Source: an uncultured Acidimicrobiales bacterium (GTDB taxonomy: Bacteria; Actinomycetota; Acidimicrobiia; Acidimicrobiales; SZUA-35). Taken from it: a stretch of DNA of 37,198 nt. The position numbers and the translations under genes were made by a program. The stretch lies in contig CALJMD010000004.1 in assembly GCA_937981915.1 (NCBI GenBank), positions 1-37,198 on the forward strand. Reading direction: 5' to 3'. The notes beneath the pieces are model-generated. The model ran no database searches, was not told where the DNA came from, and saw nothing but the letters and a program-made list of their open reading frames with translations. Below, piece after piece: positions 14,482 through 23,460 of this stretch; the stretch's first letter is position 1; every line of letters starts with the position of its first letter.

Positions 14482-16146
14482 TCAGTGCCTCGATTCGAAT
14501 CGTTGCGATGGCGCTCCCAATGGTGCGCCGGTGGAGCTAATGGTTCCGGTGGTCGAGGGCTGGCCTGATGGCCGGCCGGATAGGTGGCCGACTGCCATCA
14601 GAGCGGCCAGCGGATAGAGCACGTCGGCGGTACCTCGGAGTGTTATGTGAGGGTCGAATGTCTGGGCGACGAACAGCATTGCCAGCCCGGCGACAACGGC
14701 CGCGCCGACGACGCCGACCGGCCCCGGTCTTGTCTGCGCCATTTTCCGACCGGTGAAAACACCGACGGCAATGAAGGCGAAGAACGCGATGAACAGGGGA
14801 ACGCCTCCACTCCACAACAGCCACAGGTGGCCGGACTCGATCCAGATGAAGTCTTCGCCTTCCAGCGGCGACGGGACTCGGGCTTGAGGGGTTACACCCC
14901 ACATGACGTTGGCCGGATCGTCGAACTCGGGAATGAAGTAGGTCTCCAGGTTGTAGAGCCGAACCTCCCAGCTCGACCCGGGGTTGGCCTCGAACAGCAG
15001 TCGTGACTCGTCCTGGCCGCCGGCTTCGGCGATCGACTGGCGGGTGGCGCCGGTTACGTCGGCGCCACCGAAACCGTCGACTCGCTGACTAATCAGCGGT
15101 GTGATCAAAATGGCGCACAGCAGCACAAACGGAGCCGACCAGCGGATCAGCTGTAAGAGCGAGCGGGTCACCAACGCTAACGCTCCCAACCCGGCGATGA
15201 AGGCCAGCGACGGCCCGATCTGACCGCTGCCGAACACGCCGATGGAACAGCACATCGCAGCGACTGCGAGCGGCACCCGTGGGCGTTCGCCGCCCAGCAG
15301 CATGGCCAATGCCAGTGTGGCGTTGATTCCCTGGTAGACGCCGAACCCGATCGGATTCCCGATGGTGGCAGCCCCTCGACCGTCGTCGGCCTGCGGGCCG
15401 GCGTTGGGGAAGTACGGATTTAGCCGTTCGGCCATGTCCAGAACGTTTAGCGAGTCGGCGAGCCCTAACAACCCGAGGAAACTGGCGGTGGCCAGGCTGA
15501 AACCAATGGCGGTGCGAACATGCTCCGGTCGACGGATCGTGTAGCGGAAGACGCCGTAGAGAAGACCGAGTTTGACGAACACCAGGGCATAGAGAACATC
15601 GTCGAAGCCGAGGGGTCGCAGCCGAATGGTTTGAGTGAGGAGTGGAAGCAGGAACCCGGTGAACGCCAATCCCATCATGGTTAGATCGACGCCGTTTGGC
15701 TTCACCACGATCCGCCGGGACTCGTACAACCAGTGGAGCGCCAACACGCCAACCATCACGATGAGCAGCGCTTCGTTGGGTCGGAGAATGGGAATGACCT
15801 GATCACGGTCAAGACCGACAATCAGCGGTGCCAGCGACAACATGATGTAGGCCGCCATCGGCGGGTGGGTCCACGCCAAACCGATTACGGCCAACAGTCC
15901 CACCATGGCAACACCGATTTTCGGGTCGATGATTCCGCTGCCGGCTCCGACCATGAAAGCGATGACCGGCGCCAGCTTCAGCAGGTTGCGCTGCATCAGT
16001 GTCGGGGGCGAAGGGTGAAAGTAGGCCAACAAGTAGTGCAACCACTCGACGGTGGTGTGAACCGGAATTGGCGCTTCGGTCGACCGGTGACGGGCCGAGC
16101 CTTCGCCTGCAGCAGATGATGTGTGCGAACGGGTGTGGAGCGTCAT
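14482..16146 (-). CDS. O-antigen ligase/polymerase-like membrane protein (Wzy/WaaL superfamily)
   Basis: 554 residues from ATG 16146, which overlaps the flippase stop (ATGA). The frame is open for 57 more codons upstream, but those lie inside the flippase gene. It has at least ten hydrophobic segments between residues ~55 and 530. A large extracytoplasmic loop (GFGGADVTGATRQSIAEAGGQDE... to EGEDFIWIESGHLWLLWSGG) occupies the usual place before the last helices. 'ES.HLWLLWSGGVPL' matches the O-antigen ligase family end motif (xxNxxL or H..yl....G..G). It probably polymerises or ligates lipid-linked repeat units on the outer face of the membrane. It is preceded in the operon by the flippase that would deliver them. 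Confidence 0.82.
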   Translation of the reverse strand: MTLHTRSHTSSAAGEGSARHRSTEAPIPVHTTVEWLHYLLAYFHPSPPTLMQRNLLKLAPVIAFMVGAGSGIIDPKIGVAMVGLLAVIGLAWTHPPMAAYIMLSLAPLIVGLDRDQVIPILRPNEALLIVMVGVLALHWLYESRRIVVKPNGVDLTMMGLAFTGFLLPLLTQTIRLRPLGFDDVLYALVFVKLGLLYGVFRYTIRRPEHVRTAIGFSLATASFLGLLGLADSLNVLDMAERLNPYFPNAGPQADDGRGAATIGNPIGFGVYQGINATLALAMLLGGERPRVPLAVAAMCCSIGVFGSGQIGPSLAFIAGLGALALVTRSLLQLIRWSAPFVLLCAILITPLISQRVDGFGGADVTGATRQSIAEAGGQDESRLLFEANPGSSWEVRLYNLETYFIPEFDDPANVMWGVTPQARVPSPLEGEDFIWIESGHLWLLWSGGVPLFIAFFAFIAVGVFTGRKMAQTRPGPVGVVGAAVVAGLAMLFVAQTFDPHITLRGTADVLYPLAALMAVGHLSGRPSGQPSTTGTISSTGAPLGAPSQRFESRH

Positions 16147-17789
16147 GTCGTCACCGCCACTGGTTGCCCCGAACGCATCGTCGCAACGAGATCGGCCATC
16201 TCCGAATCGACCCACCACCGGGCCAAGCCGAACAGCGTCAGCGCCGAGGCGCTTGCCGCTGCAGTGACGGCAAGGACGGCCACTGCAGACAACGATGGCT
16301 GAGGGCCGAACGTCCACCAGAGCGCTGCGCTAACCAGGGCGAAGGGTACACCCGCAGTGGCCGCTGTCGCCGCCACGGAGCGCTTCAGGTGATATGGCGC
16401 GCCGGGGAGTGACCGGGCGATCCGCAGATGAAGAGCAACGGAGGCAATCAGGTCGCCGAGGCTCATAGCGACGACGATGGCGAACACCCGGGTGACCCCT
16501 GACGTGGAGGCGGAAGCCACGAGTGCCAGCGCAACGGTTATGGCGAACCGGACGGCATAGCCGTGGAAAGTGGAGCGGGCGTCATCCATGGCGAAGGTGG
16601 CCGAGGTCAACAACTGAAAGAGGCCTTCTCCCAGAACCGCTCCGGCAATGCCGGTCAGCACTGCCATCAACAGAGCGGGGCCGTCGCCGTTGGCCATCTG
16701 CCCGACAGCGAAACCGGGCCCGGCAAACCAGCCGAGAGACAGAGTGGCGATCGCCGCTGGTACAGCCACCAAGGCGGCCATGCCCACACTGCGCATGTAG
16801 GTTTCGGCCATCGAGGTCATGTCCCGGTTTTTGAACTGCAACGCCAGCCTGGGCAGGAGCGCGTAGGCGATTGGTTTGGACACCAGGGCCACCGGCAAGT
16901 TCAACATGTTCAGCGCGAACTGAAGCGCCACGACGCCACCGGGCACGGCGTTGCACGACACAAAGAGAACGAGGTAACGCAGCCCGTTGAGGGCCGCCGT
17001 CGCCGATGACGGCTTGGCCTGACGCCAAATAGATGCCATTTGACTGCTGCGCCAGTTGTTGTTCGGTCGGAGGCGAAACCCGAGTCGTCGAACCCCGTAG
17101 AGTTGCACCGCGGCATGAGCGATCACGCCGAGTGAAGACCCGACGCCCAACAAGATGATGTGTTCCATTGCCACGGTGTCGAGGGTGACGTCGCCTCCGG
17201 CTAGCACCGCGAACACGATCAAAGTGGCGATGACCACCACGTTTTCGATGATCGACGCCGCTGCAGGCAGAGCGAAGCTGCCCATGGCCTGCTGGACCGC
17301 CTGACCGGTTATCGCAATCCCGTAGCCGACGAGCTGTGGCGCGGTCAGCAACAGCAGAGGTACGCCGAGGCGCACATAGTCGGCCCGCTGCGCCGCGTCG
17401 TCGATCGGTGAGGCTAACAATCCGGCGACCAGCCACGATGCCGCCATCACGGCGATTGTGATGACGGCAAAGGCAGCCATCACCACCGTGAGGAAGCCCC
17501 CGGCCAGCCGCTGAGCGTCTTCAAGCCGACCGGCGCTGAGCGGTTCCACCAGCGCCGGAATGATCAGCGCATGTAACAGGGCGCCCACCGCCAGCTCGAA
17601 GGTGATCCACGGCAGCTGGTTGGCCAACTGGAAGAGGTTCCCCAAGTACGAGGGTCCGAACACCGCGCCAAGAAGCAGGACGCGCCCGAACCCGGTAATC
17701 CGGGAAATCAGCGTCCAGGTGGCGCCGGCGGCGGAATCGCCAATCAGCGATCCGTCGGTTCGTGTCTTGGTAGTGGCCCCGCTGCTCAT
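16143..17789 (-). CDS. MurJ/MviN-type (MOP superfamily) lipid-linked oligosaccharide flippase
   Basis: A 548-residue protein with about 14 predicted TM helices. GATWTLISRITGFGRVLLLGAVFGPSYLGNLFQLANQLPW near the N-terminus is the MurJ/MviN signature (S..GF.R....A..FG....ADAF..A...P). ALLPRLALQFKNRDM around residue 300 is the mid-protein conserved arginine region. MurJ flips lipid II, and dedicated paralogues in polysaccharide loci play the Wzx role. Its position between Wzz-like and Wzy-like genes supports the latter. It starts 4 bp after the Wzz-like gene and overlaps the polymerase gene by 4 nt. Confidence 0.86.
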   Translation of the reverse strand: MSSGATTKTRTDGSLIGDSAAGATWTLISRITGFGRVLLLGAVFGPSYLGNLFQLANQLPWITFELAVGALLHALIIPALVEPLSAGRLEDAQRLAGGFLTVVMAAFAVITIAVMAASWLVAGLLASPIDDAAQRADYVRLGVPLLLLTAPQLVGYGIAITGQAVQQAMGSFALPAAASIIENVVVIATLIVFAVLAGGDVTLDTVAMEHIILLGVGSSLGVIAHAAVQLYGVRRLGFRLRPNNNWRSSQMASIWRQAKPSSATAALNGLRYLVLFVSCNAVPGGVVALQFALNMLNLPVALVSKPIAYALLPRLALQFKNRDMTSMAETYMRSVGMAALVAVPAAIATLSLGWFAGPGFAVGQMANGDGPALLMAVLTGIAGAVLGEGLFQLLTSATFAMDDARSTFHGYAVRFAITVALALVASASTSGVTRVFAIVVAMSLGDLIASVALHLRIARSLPGAPYHLKRSVAATAATAGVPFALVSAALWWTFGPQPSLSAVAVLAVTAAASASALTLFGLARWWVDSEMADLVATMRSGQPVAVTT

Positions 17790-17793
17790 GGTT

Positions 17794-18681
17794 CTAGGAG
17801 TGCCCAGCCCTCAAGCCAGCAGACTGATTGCGACGCCTGACCATGGCGTTCCACTGAGCACCCAGGAATCCGAGGCCGGCCAGCATGCCGAAGACGGCGC
17901 CGGCGGCCGAGAAGACTCGTGGCCGGGGGAACACCTGCTCTTCAAAGACGAATGGTTCGGTGATGAGTACCGGCAGGCCGTTGACGGATTCGTCGAGGGC
18001 TTGAATCTGGTTCTCCAGCAGACGGGTTTCCAGGTCGTTCTGTCGAGCACGCAGGGAGTTGACAACTGCCTGATTCGCCGCCTGGTCAGCCCGACCGGCC
18101 GGTGTGTCGTCCCGGCTGGAGATCTCGAGTTCCAGCTCGGCTTGAGCCAGGTCGACCTGAACGGTGTCGAGCTCTTCTTGAAGGGTGTCGCGGATAGTTT
18201 CGGGGGTTCGCTCCGATATCCGATCGAGATAGCCGTCGGCCAGTTCGGCCACCGCAGACTGAGCCAACGCCGGGTCGGAGTTGACGAAATCGATCTGGAC
18301 GATTTGGGTTCCGGGCACCAACCCGGCGTCGAGCTTCTCTTCAAAGTCTTTGACGTCGATGCCGTGATTGGCAGCCACTGGTGCGACGAGAGACCGGCTT
18401 TGTACTGCCACTTCCTGCGTTTCGGTCCAGGCCGTACCGCGGTACTGAACCTGTGCTCGCGCCATCCACTGTGGTTCGAAGACAAGGGTCGATGCCAGGC
18501 CGATCTGGCCACCGACAACGGTCAGGACGAAAGTGAGGAGTAACACTCCCACTACCTGTCTGGTCGAAGGCCGGTCGAAGAGGCTGACCGGCTCGGTGGT
18601 GGAACTCGTCGGCCTGCGGTGCGGGGTTCGGCGGGCCCCGATGGGACGAAGGTGAGTCTGCGTATCGCGAAGCGCTCTCAT
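17794..18681 (-). CDS. Wzz-like polysaccharide co-polymerase / chain-length determinant
   Basis: A 295-residue protein with TM1 at ~42-64 (VVGVLLLTFVLTVVGGQIGL), a periplasm-side domain with coiled coil (~150-235, TLQEELDTVQVDLAQAELELEIS and ARQNDLETRLLENQIQAL), and TM2 at ~262-281 (AAGAVFGMLAGLGFLGAQW). QIVQIDFVNSDPALAQSAVAELADGYLDR is the typical Wzz 'I.I.....DP..A...an.....Y' segment. No tyrosine-kinase domain is attached. It sets chain length together with the Wzy-like enzyme. The ATG overlaps the acetyltransferase stop by 4 nt. It is clearly related in layout to the N-terminal half of the Wzz-transferase fusion at 19358-20977. Confidence 0.85.
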   Translation of the reverse strand: MRALRDTQTHLRPIGARRTPHRRPTSSTTEPVSLFDRPSTRQVVGVLLLTFVLTVVGGQIGLASTLVFEPQWMARAQVQYRGTAWTETQEVAVQSRSLVAPVAANHGIDVKDFEEKLDAGLVPGTQIVQIDFVNSDPALAQSAVAELADGYLDRISERTPETIRDTLQEELDTVQVDLAQAELELEISSRDDTPAGRADQAANQAVVNSLRARQNDLETRLLENQIQALDESVNGLPVLITEPFVFEEQVFPRPRVFSAAGAVFGMLAGLGFLGAQWNAMVRRRNQSAGLRAGHS

Positions 18682-19361
18682 TGTCCCACCACTCCGGCTC
18701 GATCCTCGATTGGCTTAAGGTCGGACACCGCTTTGCGAGGCGAAGCTGGCGAGCCGAAGCTGACCATGCCGGCGGGTACGTCCCTCGTCACGACCGACCC
18801 GGACCCGACGAGGGCTCCTTCGCCGATCGTCACGTACGGAAGGATGGTTACGCCAGCACCGATTTGGGCCCCGGCCTTGATGACCGGACCCCGCATGAGT
18901 CGTGCCGACTCGTCGTCGCCGGGATAGAGATCATTGGCGATGGTGACACCGGGGGCCAGGAAGGCGTCATCTTCGATCACCGTGAACTGAGCGATGTAGC
19001 AACCAACGTGAATCTTTACGTTGTCGCCGATGCGGCAGCCGTAGTCGACAAACGAGTTGCTCCAAATAGACACGTCGTTTCCAATGACGCACTCTTCTCG
19101 AACGACGACGTTGTGGCCGAGGTGAACGTTGTCGCCGATGACGGTGGCCTCGTAGATGATGCTGTTTGAGCGAATGCGTGCTCCGCTGCCCAGCGCAGAC
19201 GGATGATCGACCGCTCGATCGACGGGGTAGCCGACGATGCTGCCGGCATCGAGATTTGGGTGCTCTTGTTTGCTGGCGGATTGCTCCGGCCGAGGGACCG
19301 GTTGCCCGTTCGGCGGGTAGCCCTGGTCGAGGTCTGTTGCCGACCTACCGTTGACGATCAC
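18678..19361 (-). CDS. Hexapeptide-repeat (LbH) N-acetyltransferase, WlbB/WbpD-like
   Basis: A 227-residue protein, GTG 19361 (GTGA overlap with the fusion gene). After ~55 residues of linker it has continuous left-handed beta-helix hexads (IRSNSIIYEATVIGDNV, LGHNVVVREECVIGNDV, VKIHVGCYIAQFTVIEDDAFLAPGV, IGAGVTILPYVTIGEGALVGSGSVVTRDVPAG). FTVIEDDAFLAPGVTIANDLYP matches the segment that carries the active-site loop in UDP-3-amino-sugar acetyltransferases. With the oxidoreductase and DegT aminotransferase in the same operon it fits the last step of UDP-2,3-diacetamido-2,3-dideoxyglucuronate synthesis. A generic WcaF/LacA-like O-acetyltransferase is the alternative. The N-terminal ~50-residue Pro/Gln-rich extension is unusual. 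Confidence 0.8.
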   Translation of the reverse strand: MIVNGRSATDLDQGYPPNGQPVPRPEQSASKQEHPNLDAGSIVGYPVDRAVDHPSALGSGARIRSNSIIYEATVIGDNVHLGHNVVVREECVIGNDVSIWSNSFVDYGCRIGDNVKIHVGCYIAQFTVIEDDAFLAPGVTIANDLYPGDDESARLMRGPVIKAGAQIGAGVTILPYVTIGEGALVGSGSVVTRDVPAGMVSFGSPASPRKAVSDLKPIEDRAGVVGQ

Positions 19362-20977
19362 CTAGCACCATCTCCTCGAAGCATTACCAGCGGCGTTGAC
19401 AGCAAGATTCCCAGGTCGCGCCGCAGCGACCAGTTGTTGACGTATTCCAAGTCGAACTCCAGCATCTCGGGCACCGAAAGGGTGCTCCGGCCTGACACCT
19501 GCCATAAGCCGGTGCAGCCGGGGGGAGCCAATGTTCTGACCTGGTACCTGTCGCCGAACATCGAGTGCTCCCAGTCGAGGGCCGGGCGTGGCCCCACCAA
19601 CGACATGTCGCCCCGGAGCACATTCCACAGCTGGGGGAGTTCGTCAATTGAGAGGCGACGCAGCCAGTAGCCGACTGCAGTGACCCGCGGGTCGTTGTGT
19701 TTGAACGTCTCGCCGAAGTTGGCGGTCTGGTCACCCGACAGCTGACGCATCACGTTGGCCACATGTTGGGAGTCGTCGGCGTTGGTGATCATGGTCCGAA
19801 ACTTGAAGATTCGGAACGGTTGGCCGTACTGGCCGATCCGGGTTTGTTCAAAGATGGCCGGACCGGGGGAGCTGAACCTGACCAGCAGGGCGACCACCAG
19901 AAGTAGGGGTGACAGCACGACGAGCAGTATGAGGGAAACCAGGACATCGAGCGCTCGTTTCAGCGCCCGCTGCAACGCCGAGCCGAAGTGCCCGTTCTTG
20001 GCGCCGAACAGCGAGGATCGGTTCGGGTTGGTGACACCGGTGGCAAACGGCTCGATCGGCTGATTTGGTGACACTGGACCGGCAGGCCCGACCGGCCCGG
20101 CGGGCCCGACCGGCCCAGCCAGATTGATCGGAACAGTGACCGCACGGTGGAATGCCATATATACACCGGCAACACCGATGAGACCTCCGGCAACACCGCC
20201 AAAGACAAGGGCTTGCATCGGATTGGGTGTAGCCGGTTCCTCCAAGATGAAGCCTGGAGTGACCACCCTTGGATCGGTCAGTCGACGTCGATTCTCCTCG
20301 GCCTCTCGGTCGGCCAGCATGATCGATGCTTCGTTAACCTGCCGCTGCACGCGAACCAACTGGTCCTGCAGATCAACCTGGCGAGCGGTCGACAACAGTT
20401 CGCGGGACTCAAGCGTGGCTGACAACCCGGCTTCAAGCGACCGTAGATCGGTCAGGCGTTCTTCGATCACGCCGTCGGCCAGGCTGGTGTCCGGCGTGCT
20501 GAACTCATCGACGTACCCCTGGACGATGTCGTTCACGATGCGGGTGGCCCGCTCGGGGTCTTCATCGATGAAGCGGACCCGGATGATCTGGGTACCTCCG
20601 GTCACCGACGCGTCGTAGTGCTTCTGGAATTCTTTGTCGCTAATACCTTCGCGTTCTGCGACCGGGTGCCACATCGCCGGGCTTTCCAGCGTCACGGCAA
20701 CCGTTTCGTTCAACACGGCGGGGTCACGAAATTCGACTTCGGTGACTGCCTCCCACTCCGGGGTTTTGAGGAACTCGGCGATCACGGCGCCCTGGGCCCC
20801 AAACCCGACGGTCACCACGCACAACAAGATGGCACCGAGAACCGTTGGCAGCGGCGGTCGAAGATGGGGCGACTGGTCGAACACGACCGTCGGCGTCGGC
20901 TCCCCGAAAAGAGCCGACGCGTCGTCAACTAGGCCTGCCGCAGTGTCGGGCCCGTCACCTCGACTGGTCGTCAGCAC
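19358..20977 (-). CDS. Fusion of a Wzz-like co-polymerase domain and an initiating polyprenyl glycosylphosphotransferase, joined by a collagen-like linker
   Basis: A 539-residue protein from GTG 20977. Residues ~45-280 form a complete Wzz unit: TM1 at 47-67, IIRVRFIDEDPERATRIVNDIVQGYVDEF, a coiled coil at ~170-230, and TM2 at ~256-276. Residues ~285-303 are a Gly-Pro-Val/Ala repeat (AGPVGPAGPVGPAGPV), a short collagen-like hinge. Residues ~335-539 are a WcaJ/WbaP-type transferase: KRALDVLVSLILL TM helix, PAIFEQTRIGQYGQPFRIFKFRTM, LSIDELPQLWNVLRGDMSLVGPRP with the catalytic D445-E446, and GLWQVSGRS. The enzyme moves a sugar-1-phosphate to undecaprenyl phosphate and so starts each repeat unit. 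Joining chain-length control to initiation in one chain is not the usual arrangement. It overlaps the aminotransferase gene by 23 nt. Confidence 0.88.
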   Translation of the reverse strand: MLTTSRGDGPDTAAGLVDDASALFGEPTPTVVFDQSPHLRPPLPTVLGAILLCVVTVGFGAQGAVIAEFLKTPEWEAVTEVEFRDPAVLNETVAVTLESPAMWHPVAEREGISDKEFQKHYDASVTGGTQIIRVRFIDEDPERATRIVNDIVQGYVDEFSTPDTSLADGVIEERLTDLRSLEAGLSATLESRELLSTARQVDLQDQLVRVQRQVNEASIMLADREAEENRRRLTDPRVVTPGFILEEPATPNPMQALVFGGVAGGLIGVAGVYMAFHRAVTVPINLAGPVGPAGPVGPAGPVSPNQPIEPFATGVTNPNRSSLFGAKNGHFGSALQRALKRALDVLVSLILLVVLSPLLLVVALLVRFSSPGPAIFEQTRIGQYGQPFRIFKFRTMITNADDSQHVANVMRQLSGDQTANFGETFKHNDPRVTAVGYWLRRLSIDELPQLWNVLRGDMSLVGPRPALDWEHSMFGDRYQVRTLAPPGCTGLWQVSGRSTLSVPEMLEFDLEYVNNWSLRRDLGILLSTPLVMLRGDGAR

Positions 20978-22076
20978 CCAACACCTCGCAAACCCGACCG
21001 ATCGACTGTCCGTCGAGTGACGGGAACATCGGTAGGGAAAGGATCTGATCAGCTAGCTCCTCAGTGGCCGAAAGGTCAGCCCGGGGAGCATTGGCGAACG
21101 GTTCGTGACGATGACAGGGCACGGGATAGTGAAGTCCCCAGCCCACCCGTCCTTCATCTAGCCGAGCGGTGACCGTGTCGCGGGCTTCGGTCATGCAACG
21201 AACGATGTAGAGGTGATAGACCGAGCTGACGTCGTCTCGATCGGTCAACGGAGCGAACCCACTGGGTAACGAGGCCTCGTATGCCTTGGCCGCCGTTCGT
21301 CGACCGTCATTGGCGGCATCAAGGTGGCGGAGTTTGACCTCCAGCGCCGCGGCCTGAAGCCCGTCGAGTCGGGAGTTTCGTCCGAGCAGAATGTGGTCGT
21401 AGCGTGAGTCCAACGCCCTGCCGTGGTTGGCGATGACTCGGATCCGCTCGGCCAACTGGGCGTCGCTGGTAGTCACTGCTCCACCGTCGCCGAGGGCACC
21501 GAGATTCTTCCCGGGGTAGAAGCTGAATCCGGCGGCGACACCGAGTGAACCGACAGGTCGTCCTCGCAGCGTGGCTCCGTGAGCCTGAGCCGCGTCCTCG
21601 ATGATCGCCACGCCGGCTGGGCCGGTGACCGTGGCGAGATCGTCAACGTCGACCGGCTGGCCGTACAGGTGCACGGCCATGACGGCCACGGTGCGGGGGG
21701 ACATGACCGGCCGAATGGTCTCGGCAGTGAGCAGCGCAGTGTCGGGATCGACATCGGCGAAGACCGCTTTGGCTCCACAGTGGGCTACCGCTTCGGCGGT
21801 GGCGATGAACGTGTTGGCCGGGACAATAACTTCGTCGCCTTCGCCAACGCCGAGTCCGGCAAGGATGAGTTCGAGGGCGTCGGTGCCGTTTGCCACGCCA
21901 ATGCAGTTGGTGGTGGCGGTGTAGCGGGCGAATGCTTCTTCGAATGACTCGACTGCGACGCCGCCGATGAAGGCGCAATTGTCGACGGTGGCCTTCCAGG
22001 CGGCGTCCAATTCGTCGCGGATCTCGGCGGTTACCGCCTGTAGATCGAGGAACGGGATGGGATTAGGAGTGTTCAT
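20955..22076 (-). CDS. DegT/DnrJ/EryC1/StrS sugar aminotransferase, WbpE/WlbC-like
   Basis: A 373-residue PLP-dependent nucleotide-sugar aminotransferase. PIPFLDLQAVTAEI opens it as in WbpE. CIGVANGTDALELIL, EVIVPANTFIATAEAV, and IIEDAAQAHGATL follow. SFYPGKNLGALGDGGA carries the Schiff-base lysine, and RNSRLDGLQAAALEVKL and LHYPVPCHRHEPF are near the C-terminus. The family converts a 3- or 4-keto nucleotide sugar to the amine with glutamate as donor. A Gfo/Idh/MocA oxidoreductase immediately upstream and a hexapeptide acetyltransferase downstream point to the 3-amino pathway. It overlaps the oxidoreductase by 4 nt. Confidence 0.9.
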   Translation of the reverse strand: MNTPNPIPFLDLQAVTAEIRDELDAAWKATVDNCAFIGGVAVESFEEAFARYTATTNCIGVANGTDALELILAGLGVGEGDEVIVPANTFIATAEAVAHCGAKAVFADVDPDTALLTAETIRPVMSPRTVAVMAVHLYGQPVDVDDLATVTGPAGVAIIEDAAQAHGATLRGRPVGSLGVAAGFSFYPGKNLGALGDGGAVTTSDAQLAERIRVIANHGRALDSRYDHILLGRNSRLDGLQAAALEVKLRHLDAANDGRRTAAKAYEASLPSGFAPLTDRDDVSSVYHLYIVRCMTEARDTVTARLDEGRVGWGLHYPVPCHRHEPFANAPRADLSATEELADQILSLPMFPSLDGQSIGRVCEVLGADDQSR

Positions 22077-23143
22077 TTGGCTACCTCCACCAGTCGTAGC
22101 GACGAGTCGCCGTTGGTTGCCGAAGCGGTTATGGATGGATGGGGTACGTCAACCCAGCCGCCGCCTATTCGCTGCGATGCATCGGCGGCGCAAAGTGTGG
22201 CCACAACGTCCAACCCGCTTGATCCGTCGGCAGCGGGACGCTCACCGGTTCGGATCGCCCGGACGAAGGCGTTGAGCTCCAACATCAGGGGTTCTTGGAA
22301 GTCGATGTAAGGCGACACGATGTTGCCGTTGCGGTAGTGGAGGGGGTGTCCGGGTGACGTTTCGGCCGTCGATTTGTCAACTCCCTTGTCGAAGACCCGC
22401 AGTCGTTCGTCGGACACGTCGTCGTAGACGGCCATACAGTTTTCACCGACCACGGTGGTGCGACGAACCTTGAGGGGGTCGAGCCAGCTGACATGGATAG
22501 AGGCGTTTACGTCGATGTCGCCGTATCGCAGCGAGAGATAGGCGACGTCTGACTTGTCGCCCATCAACTTCAGCCCCCAGGCGGACACCGAGGTTGGGCG
22601 GGAGTCGAGAATCCGGTTGATGATGGAGATGTCGTGAGGGGCGAGGTCCCACAGCACGTCGGTGTCTTGTTGGTACAGGCCAAGGTTGAGTCGGGCCGAA
22701 TTGATGTACCGGACTCGGCCGAACTCAGGCGTTCGGATAGTGTCAGCCAGGCTCCATACCGCCGGGTTGTACTCGAAGGTATGACCGACCATCAGACAGA
22801 GACCACGCTCGTCGGCCAACCGGTTTAAGTGAACCGCATCGTCGATGTCGGTGGTCATGGGCTTCTCCACCAGAACGTGGAGTCCGGCGTCGAGGGCCAT
22901 CTTGGCCACCGGATAGTGGGTAGTCGGGGGAGTAGCAATAATCACCGCATCGAGCGAGTCGGCAACGTCTTCCAGTTTCGGAACCGTGGCGAACACGGTG
23001 TAGCTCTCCGTCAGCTGGGCTCGCCGCCCGGCATCTTGGTCGATCAAGGCAACGTCTACATCCGATATCGAGCTTAAAACACGTACGTGTTTCGAACCCC
23101 AGTATCCGCAGCCCACTACTCCTATTCGAAGATCTTCAGTCAT
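22073..23143 (-). CDS. Gfo/Idh/MocA family NAD-dependent sugar oxidoreductase, WlbA/WbpB-like
   Basis: 356 residues from ATG 23143 (MTEDLRIGVVGCGYWGSKHVR). The frame extends 28 codons further upstream, but without homology-like sequence. It has the NAD-binding GCGYWG, AVIIATPPTTHYPVA, HVLVEKPMT with the conserved Lys of the EKP motif, HTFEYNPAV, and DLAPHDISIINRIL in which the His is the usual catalytic residue. In clusters of this type such enzymes oxidise the 3-hydroxyl of UDP-N-acetylglucosaminuronic acid to supply the aminotransferase. Inositol- or other sugar-dehydrogenase activity cannot be excluded. It is the first gene of the long leftward operon. Confidence 0.87.
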   Translation of the reverse strand: MTEDLRIGVVGCGYWGSKHVRVLSSISDVDVALIDQDAGRRAQLTESYTVFATVPKLEDVADSLDAVIIATPPTTHYPVAKMALDAGLHVLVEKPMTTDIDDAVHLNRLADERGLCLMVGHTFEYNPAVWSLADTIRTPEFGRVRYINSARLNLGLYQQDTDVLWDLAPHDISIINRILDSRPTSVSAWGLKLMGDKSDVAYLSLRYGDIDVNASIHVSWLDPLKVRRTTVVGENCMAVYDDVSDERLRVFDKGVDKSTAETSPGHPLHYRNGNIVSPYIDFQEPLMLELNAFVRAIRTGERPAADGSSGLDVVATLCAADASQRIGGGWVDVPHPSITASATNGDSSLRLVEVAK

Positions 23144-23460
23144 ATATAACAACGTTTCTCTTGGACAGTTCAGGGCAACGTTCGCTGCACCTGATTTGTC
23201 TAGCCACCTGATGTGGAGATCAATCAACGTTCATTGAGCGCTTCACCGCGAGATGGGTAGCGAGCTTTGATCGCAATTGATGTTCCGAAGATGACCACCG
23301 AGCACTGATTCGCTGAAGATACGGGCGAATTATGAATTGGGTAAAAATGCCCACTAACCGTCTTCGCCTGCCGTGCGGTTGACATGAGTGGATCGCTGCT
23401 TACGGGCGCCGGTCACCAATCGCACACCCGACAGGAATTCGCTGACAGGGGATTTTGACA
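23144..23460. promoter_or_regulatory. Divergent control region of the polysaccharide locus with three CAACGTT motifs
   Basis: A 317-bp gene-free region between the leftward and rightward halves of the locus, which must hold both promoters. CAACGTT occurs three times on the side nearest the leftward operon (23150-23156, 23176-23182, 23225-23231). Its core AACGTT is itself palindromic. An AT-rich patch lies at ~23329-23350 (GAATTATGAATTGGGTAAAAATG). TTGACA occurs at ~23378 toward the rightward genes, but I cannot pair it with a good -10 at 16-18 bp. AGGGGA precedes ATG 23461. No ORF with a credible start is seen here. Confidence 0.5.

Noticed and set aside
16147-16317. The 57-codon N-terminal extension of the polymerase/ligase-like protein.
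   Set aside because: It lies wholly inside the flippase coding sequence, and the ATG at 16146 forms a normal ATGA overlap. The extension is Arg/Cys/Gly-rich and shadow-like.
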